From the NCBI RefSeq assembly GCF_000764305.2, contig NW_025931509.1, positions 1 to 64,000 of the forward strand: DNA of 64,000 bases, read 5' to 3'. The first letter of the stretch is position 1. The number at the start of each line of letters is the position of its first letter. Under the pieces are notes generated by a model. It was not told the origin of the DNA. It saw only the letters and a list, made by a program, of their open reading frames with translations, and did not search any database. Positions 59,668 through 64,000 of the stretch are shown here, in pieces. The translations under genes were made by a program, and so were the position numbers. The DNA is from Hyalella azteca. Taxonomy: Eukaryota; Arthropoda; Malacostraca; Amphipoda; Hyalellidae.

Positions 59668-59838
59668 CCCAGCTCTGTGCGCCAGTTTCTGGTCAGAATC
59701 GGCGAGGAGGCCGGGCGGTTATGCACTGCAGAATTGCAGCAGTGAGTTGCGAGTTCGAGACCGCAACAAGCTGTGAATGTTCTGCTATGTTAAGAATCTG
59801 CGACAGGCGATATTATGAACGCTGGAACCGCTATATTA
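59668..59838 (+). mobile_element. SINE copy 3, 5'-truncated by duplication
   Basis: Lacks the first A and B boxes. Keeps the inter-unit spacer, the second unit (GAGGCCGGGCGGTTATG, then GAGTTCGAGACC) and the 3' domain with GACAGGCGATATTATGAACG. Part of the tandem duplication described separately. Confidence 0.8.
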
Positions 59839-60300
59839 TATCATTATTATTAAAACAAATTAAAATTTCCATTCTCTCATCGTGAGAATTTTTCATTACG
59901 CCTTTAATTACTCATTACGTATCTCATTCCTCGTTACGAATCTCATTACTTAATGGGCCTCTCATTACTCAATACGCATCTCATTCATCATTACGCATCT
60001 CATTACTCATTACTGGAATTAGTTTTCACTTTACCCAGCATCGCAGTATCATTAATGGTCTAAACTAGCGGTAGATCAGGCGCTCAGATCTCAACATTAC
60101 AAGTCGCCAGAGCAGCAACTGTATGGAGCAGATGATTCATGATTTACTCGAATATTTTTCAATAGTTCCTCGGAAAAACTCTGATTTACTGGGCTTTTTT
60201 ATAAGGTATTATCTTGATAAAAGTAATAAAATGTTGAACCGTCGCTGTCGAGGCTTCTGCTCCCACAAATCTGTCAAATTAACCGTCGTCAGAGACTCTA

Positions 60301-60485
60301 CACTGAGAGAAATTAGATGATCATTTTCCAAATAACGATGCACTTTTTGCCATTGAGTAGATCATATTGACCTAGTTTGGAACAGCAACAGGGAGTATTA
60401 GTGCTATGTCCTATCCCTGCTAGTGTTGTGTGTAAGAAAGTGTGTCACTATTGGGCCACCGTGATTCATTCGTTTTTCTAAGTGT
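60301..60485. mobile_element. 185 bp MITE of the CACTNAGA family with TA flanks
   Basis: It starts CACTGAGAGAAATTAG and ends CGTTTTTCTAAGTG, with TA on both sides. It is the most complete copy, containing CCAAATAACGATGCAC, TTTTTGCC, TATTGACCTAGTTTGG and GTAAGAAAGTGTGTCAC in that order. The TA flanks suggest a Tc1/mariner-type origin. Confidence 0.65.
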
Positions 60486-60504
60486 ATAGGAGCTGTCACG
60501 TACA

Positions 60505-60649
60505 GGGCCCATACTTTCAAAAAAGTTGAGAGATCGTAAGTTCATCCGCCAATCATTGACAACCTTTCAAGCAAAATCCACCAATCATAGACAAGAAAAT
60601 AGAACGTAAGTACTTACGTTCACTTAGCGAATTTTGTAAGTATAGGCCC
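60505..60649 (-). mobile_element. 145 bp TIR MITE, intact copy of the 24591 element
   Basis: Starts GGGCCCATACTTTC and ends GTAAGTATAGGCCC. It aligns end to end with the reverse complement of 24591-24899 once the inner insertion there is removed. It follows the previous MITE by only 19 bp. Confidence 0.82.
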
Positions 60650-61160
60650 ACTGATGTTCAATTCGTTTCGTCCGTGCCTGGTAATGCCACGCCGTTAAGC
60701 TCTACAGTGCTATCCCTGCAACGGTTATGACGGCTGCAAAAATGATGCGAGGCAGGAAATTGAGTGCATTTAGGAAATAAGGGAATTGAGTGACGCTGCA
60801 TTTAGGCACTTGAATCGAGAGCTGCATTCGCTATTTGCCGGTGTTACAGCGGAGGTTTTCGAAGAGATTTTCGATTGCAGTGAGAAGTAGAGCGGCTAAT
60901 GCTTGCCATGATCTGAATTTGTGTCACGTCCAAAATTTGAACGACTAATGAAGTACGGACTTCAGGCTTCTGTGGTGATGTGCCACGATCGTTAGTTTTT
61001 GAGCTCTCAATTTAAAGCGTTTTTTGTTGATTTTGTTTTTTGTCTGGTCTTTGGGGAAGAGTTTTCTATGTAATATAAAAAGCTCAACTGTCATTCCCCA
61101 TGTCATACGCCGCCATCTAATTTGCTTGCTAACACAGCAACAGGGCAGCTTTCCGATGAT
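60650..61160. other. intergenic, nothing recognised
   Basis: No supported gene between the MITE and the 31 bp array. Confidence 0.4.
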
Positions 61161-61420
61161 CCCTCGGCAGGGATCCCTCGGACTCGATGTTCCCTCGGCA
61201 GGGATCCCTCGGACTCGATGTTCCCTCGGCAGGGATCCCTCGGACTCGATGTTCCCTCGGCAGGGATCCCTCGGACTCGATGTTCCCTTGGCAGGGATCC
61301 CTCGGACTCAATGATCCCTCGGCAGGGATCCCGCGGACTCGATGTTCCCTTGGCAGGGATCCCTCGGACTCGATGTTCCCTCGGCAGGGATCCCTCGGAC
61401 TCGATGATCCCTCGGCAGGA
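61161..61420. repeat. 31 bp minisatellite, about 8.3 copies
   Basis: Units of CCCTCGGCAGGGATCCCTCGG then ACTCGATGTT, with CTTGG and CCGCGG variants. It is open in three frames at once, giving several false ORFs. Confidence 0.95.
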
Positions 61421-62453
61421 GTTATACTATGATGACTTTTCAATATCTCATGCATGTCTAGTCTCTAGCAGTCGCGCTTGACATCAGCCTTATGGTTTAA
61501 AATTTAAATGCACGCGCAGATCGAGCGTCCGAAGCTTCTGAAATGATGGACTGTGGTAATGTTCGAAGGTATCCAAGTTTGAGGACTCAATCTCCTGTTA
61601 AGTGTTTCTGCCAATTTAGCTATTCTGTTGAAACGTCTTTGTATAAGCCTAAGATATCATTAATATTTATATTTTTATATTAGATATTATTCAAGTGATA
61701 ATAGTCTAATCACTTTGCGACGAATTATGCTTTCGGTTTCACGAAAAAGAATTGCGCGGAAGGGCAAATCTCGGATGCATGGTAGTTAAATATTCTTATT
61801 AATTGTGCATGGAAAAATATTACATTGATGGATGAATGATTCTCTTTAAGGCTTTGATGTATTCTTCTCTACCTCCTCGGTGAGTACTGAAGTTCTTACC
61901 GTATCCTTCGACAATATATCTCTACGTGAAGGTGGTCCCGGTGATGGTAGAATATAAAAGTAGGTGATAACGCATTCATGAGTTTTGTCGTTCCCTGCGG
62001 CCCCTTAGAACACTTCCTGATATTTCTAACATGTCCGGGCGTCGAATGCTACATTAATAATAAAAGGACTGCCAATCAAGTAGATATGTCAGGCCTGCAA
62101 TCGGATCCCGCTACGGCTTATAATCAAATGAAGCTTTTAAATGACATAATACGTGAAATAGAGGATGAATGCAGCTTTGAGAGGATCATAATATATTGTT
62201 GCTGTCGTAATAGCATTATAAATGCACAGCTTTGGGATCATAGGAATCCAGACTATAATATCATTTGACCGGGAATTCCTATTAACTGTTAAAATAAAGT
62301 TCGACTGCTGCAAGAATTAGTTGAATGAAGGTTAGCATTATTATGACCTTTTAATGAATTGCATGAACTAACTTGACATTTAGTAGGAGTATGTCAGAGA
62401 AATCATATTTCTGAACAAACGTAAGCATGATTTGGACTTGAAATGGCATTTTT
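61421..62453. other. intergenic with one weak exon candidate
   Basis: A frame at about 62009-62268 follows an acceptor-like CCTGCGGCCCCTTAG and encodes TANQVDMSGLQSDPATAYNQ and KLLNDIIREIEDEC. Composition is protein-like but no family is recognised and no donor is clear, so I do not call it as a gene. Confidence 0.3.
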
Positions 62454-62496
62454 AATGATCAAGTCTGTTTATTACAGATAAACAAACTTGATCATT
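62454..62496. repeat. 19 bp inverted repeat (hairpin)
   Basis: AATGATCAAGTCTGTTTAT and its reverse complement with one mismatch, loop TACAG. Lies ~30 bp left of the Helentron-like copy 2. Confidence 0.88.
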
Positions 62497-62524
62497 AATC
62501 TTTTGCATTTGGAATACTCTTTTC

Positions 62525-62685
62525 AGCGCATTTTCTCATTTATGGAAAAAAAAATTCTCATTTCTCATTGTCCGTCTGTCTGTCCGTCCGTCTGTCCGTC
62601 CGTCTGTCTGTCCGTGACTTCACGTTTTCGTCAACGAGAAAATGCGCGCTCTGTCACTCACTGCAGTGAGTCCTGAGTTATATTT
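62525..62685 (+). mobile_element. HINE/DINE-like Helentron with GTCY microsatellite, copy 2
   Basis: Shares both ends with 24721-24882: AGCGCATTTTCTCAT at the left, GTCC/GTCT repeats (about 62568-62615), GACTTCACGTTTTCGTC, inverted GAGAAAATGCGC (62636-62647), the 16 bp palindrome ACTCACTGCAGTGAGT and a CTGAGTTATATTT right end. Microsatellite length and the A-rich spacer differ between copies. Confidence 0.7.
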
Positions 62686-63111
62686 CAATAGTTCAATAAG
62701 GTCGGTATTGCGACCAGAGATTTCACTACAGCCGTGCTGCTCTTGCGTTGTATCGCATGCGTAGCAATTTCAGCCAAACTCTTTACTGAATTATAATTTT
62801 GCAATGGATTTAGCTATTGAAAAATTGGTGCCTTAATTTTTGTATCTGGCTTGTTTATTATGTGTTCTTTTTTTCTTTATTTCGATTAATAATTCAAAAA
62901 TAATTCTTTGAACAATCTGCATTTACGTGCAATATATTTCTGTCCATGAATATTATTAAACTTTTTCCTGAACTAATTTCTTACTATAATAGCCATTGTT
63001 ATGAATGTGCGGATCATAGTATAAGTGTAATAATACTATAATATTATGACGATCTCTTAGTCAAAGGTTACATGTGATGTTAGTAGTCAAGACCGTCTTA
63101 GATGACCGTGA
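62686..63111. other. intergenic, nothing recognised
   Basis: No supported gene. Confidence 0.4.
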
Positions 63112-63591
63112 ATGCACCTAACATTGCTGCACCAAAAAGAGCACTTTTTGCTTTGGATGAGAATCAGAAGCATAACTTCATTTTCTATTCAATCTAATCC
63201 CGTAACGAAATTGGATGAACAAAAATCAGCATTCTGCTTCCAGTTATCAAAAGATAAAATATTCAAATGCTCGATCTCACGCGTTAAAAAAATTCGAATT
63301 TCATCCACTACGTACATCTTCCCAATTCGAACACAAGTCTCTGCTTTGATAGGCAAAAATACCAGTTTTATTCCAAACTATCGGCAGATAGAATATTCAA
63401 ATTCTCAAAACTCGCGACCGAAGAGACCTTTCCTTTTAAGTCGCGGTTTAAAAAACACTTTCTTCGGTCCATCGAAAGTCTTTTGCTGGGGCGCGTCCAT
63501 CATCAGGAGTAGTTTGCCAGCAGCAGCCAAGTTTCTCCTGCAAAATGAAAGGGTATCTTCACAGGAGGGCTCGAGAAACTTCGCTTCTTGA
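63112..63591 (+). other. 159-codon open frame of doubtful reality
   Basis: The frame covers an ancient degenerate duplication (about 63210-63305 and 63340-63435, sharing ATATTCAAATGCTCGATCTC-type sequence), and a minus-strand frame is also open over its right end. No signal, domain or splice site is visible. Probably non-coding. Confidence 0.15.
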
Positions 63592-63909
63592 GTTCCTCGA
63601 GTTCGTGGTTTTTTGTCCATCGTCATGGTTCGTTCGACCGTCCATGAGATACACAGCCGAGTGGAGGAGGTGTATTGAATATTTACGGCAGGTATTCAGT
63701 TATGTACCTACCCAGCATACATCTGACGTTGAAACAACGTTGATTCCTGATTGATTTTAAGTTAAAATGTTGATGAAACAAAATGTGTTAAATCAAGGTC
63801 GAAATGTAACCAGCATTCGAAGAGACGTAAAACAACCTTATTTCAACATTGAGGCAACGGTGATCTTGGTACATTGAATTTTCTATCTATTGTCCAAAGT
63901 TGAATTAAC
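63592..63909. other. intergenic with palindromic GTTGA words
   Basis: From about 63712, ACGTTGAAACAACGTTGATT and later CAACATTGAGGCAACG give repeated short inverted words, possibly an eroded MITE. No ends could be defined. Confidence 0.3.
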
Positions 63910-63916
63910 TTTACAC

Positions 63917-64000
63917 TGTTAGAAAAATTACCGTTAACGGTATTACCGGCGTTTCAGTGGCCGGTCGGCACGTGAAAAGAAACACCGTGTCGCCGTTTTG
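63917..64000. mobile_element. CACTGTTAG MITE, second copy, cut by the window end
   Basis: Starts CACTGTTAGAAAAATTACCG and continues TTAACGGTATTACCGG, CGTTTCAGTGGCCGGTCGGC and ACGTGAAAAG, the mirror of the right half of 55258-55427. The window ends inside the element. Confidence 0.75.

Larger units (their letters stand above)
59192..60003. repeat. ~476 bp tandem segmental duplication including SINE and array
   Basis: Sequence from CCCAGCTCTGTGCGCCAG through the SINE 3' part, an AT tail, CTCTCATCGTGAG, CATTACTCATTACGTATC and TTAATGGGCCTCTCATTAC occurs at about 59192-59560 and again at 59668-60003. The second SINE is therefore cut at its 5' side by the duplication, not by a new insertion. Confidence 0.85.

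Noticed and set aside
61122..61481. Overlapping 80-119 codon frames
   Set aside because: Translation of the 31 bp array in several frames; no independent support.
63112..63591. 159-codon frame as a gene
   Set aside because: Overlaps a degenerate duplication, has no domain or signal, and the minus strand is also open. Kept only as a doubtful open frame.

Overview
This is eukaryotic nuclear DNA, AT-rich, gene-poor and crowded with repeats. An intron-containing animal gene, Penelope-like retroelements, a tRNA-derived SINE, a Helentron-like element carrying a GTCY microsatellite, hAT-type and TTAA-type non-autonomous DNA transposons and many minisatellites together suggest an arthropod, perhaps a crustacean. 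Taxon is an inference; nothing here fixes the species. Two single N bases (26864, 43366) sit at edges of tandem arrays and look like assembly joins.

Layout. 1-3.1 kb: a hammerhead-ribozyme-like motif, one possible exon, and a decayed Penelope-like element on the minus strand. 5.9-8.4 kb: two inverted copies of a ~181 bp hAT MITE and a 1770 bp hAT-type element, each with a perfect 8 bp target duplication. 9.6-12.9 kb: a 789 bp TA-flanked TIR element, a second Penelope fragment and a 1328 bp TTAA-flanked element. 13.2-16.2 kb: the one clearly intact gene, a five-exon TMBIM4/Lifeguard-4 (Bax inhibitor-1 family) gene whose reconstructed CDS is 735 nt; one intron is GC-AG, and two tandem duplications lie exactly across splice sites. 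Its 3' UTR begins in a minisatellite. 20.8-28.7 kb: MITEs, tandem arrays and a nested pair (a GTCY Helentron-like element inside another MITE).

29.6-37.3 kb: a decayed LTR retrotransposon with recognisable LTRs, primer-binding site and polypurine tract, a gag zinc knuckle, two different aspartic protease fragments and an integrase zinc-domain remnant, but no reverse transcriptase that I can see. A GC-rich, intronless, broken DDX19/Dbp5 RNA-helicase retrocopy lies inside it in antisense. 38.6-43.6 kb: 530 bp and ~128 bp tandem duplications, a third Penelope RT fragment and 36/25 bp arrays.

45.9-46.8 kb: a 282-codon first coding exon of an unrecognised secreted or membrane protein ending in a strong splice donor. 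46.8-64 kb: MITEs, two full-length and one truncated copy of a dimeric tRNA-like SINE, and minisatellites (21, 28/29, 19 and 31 bp units), with a large plain AT-rich stretch at 49-54 kb.

No multi-gene pathway or novel enzymatic system is visible. What deserves a second look is mobile-element structure (dimeric SINE, nested Helentron-like element, ribozyme motifs, retrocopy inside an LTR element) and the splice-site duplications in TMBIM4.
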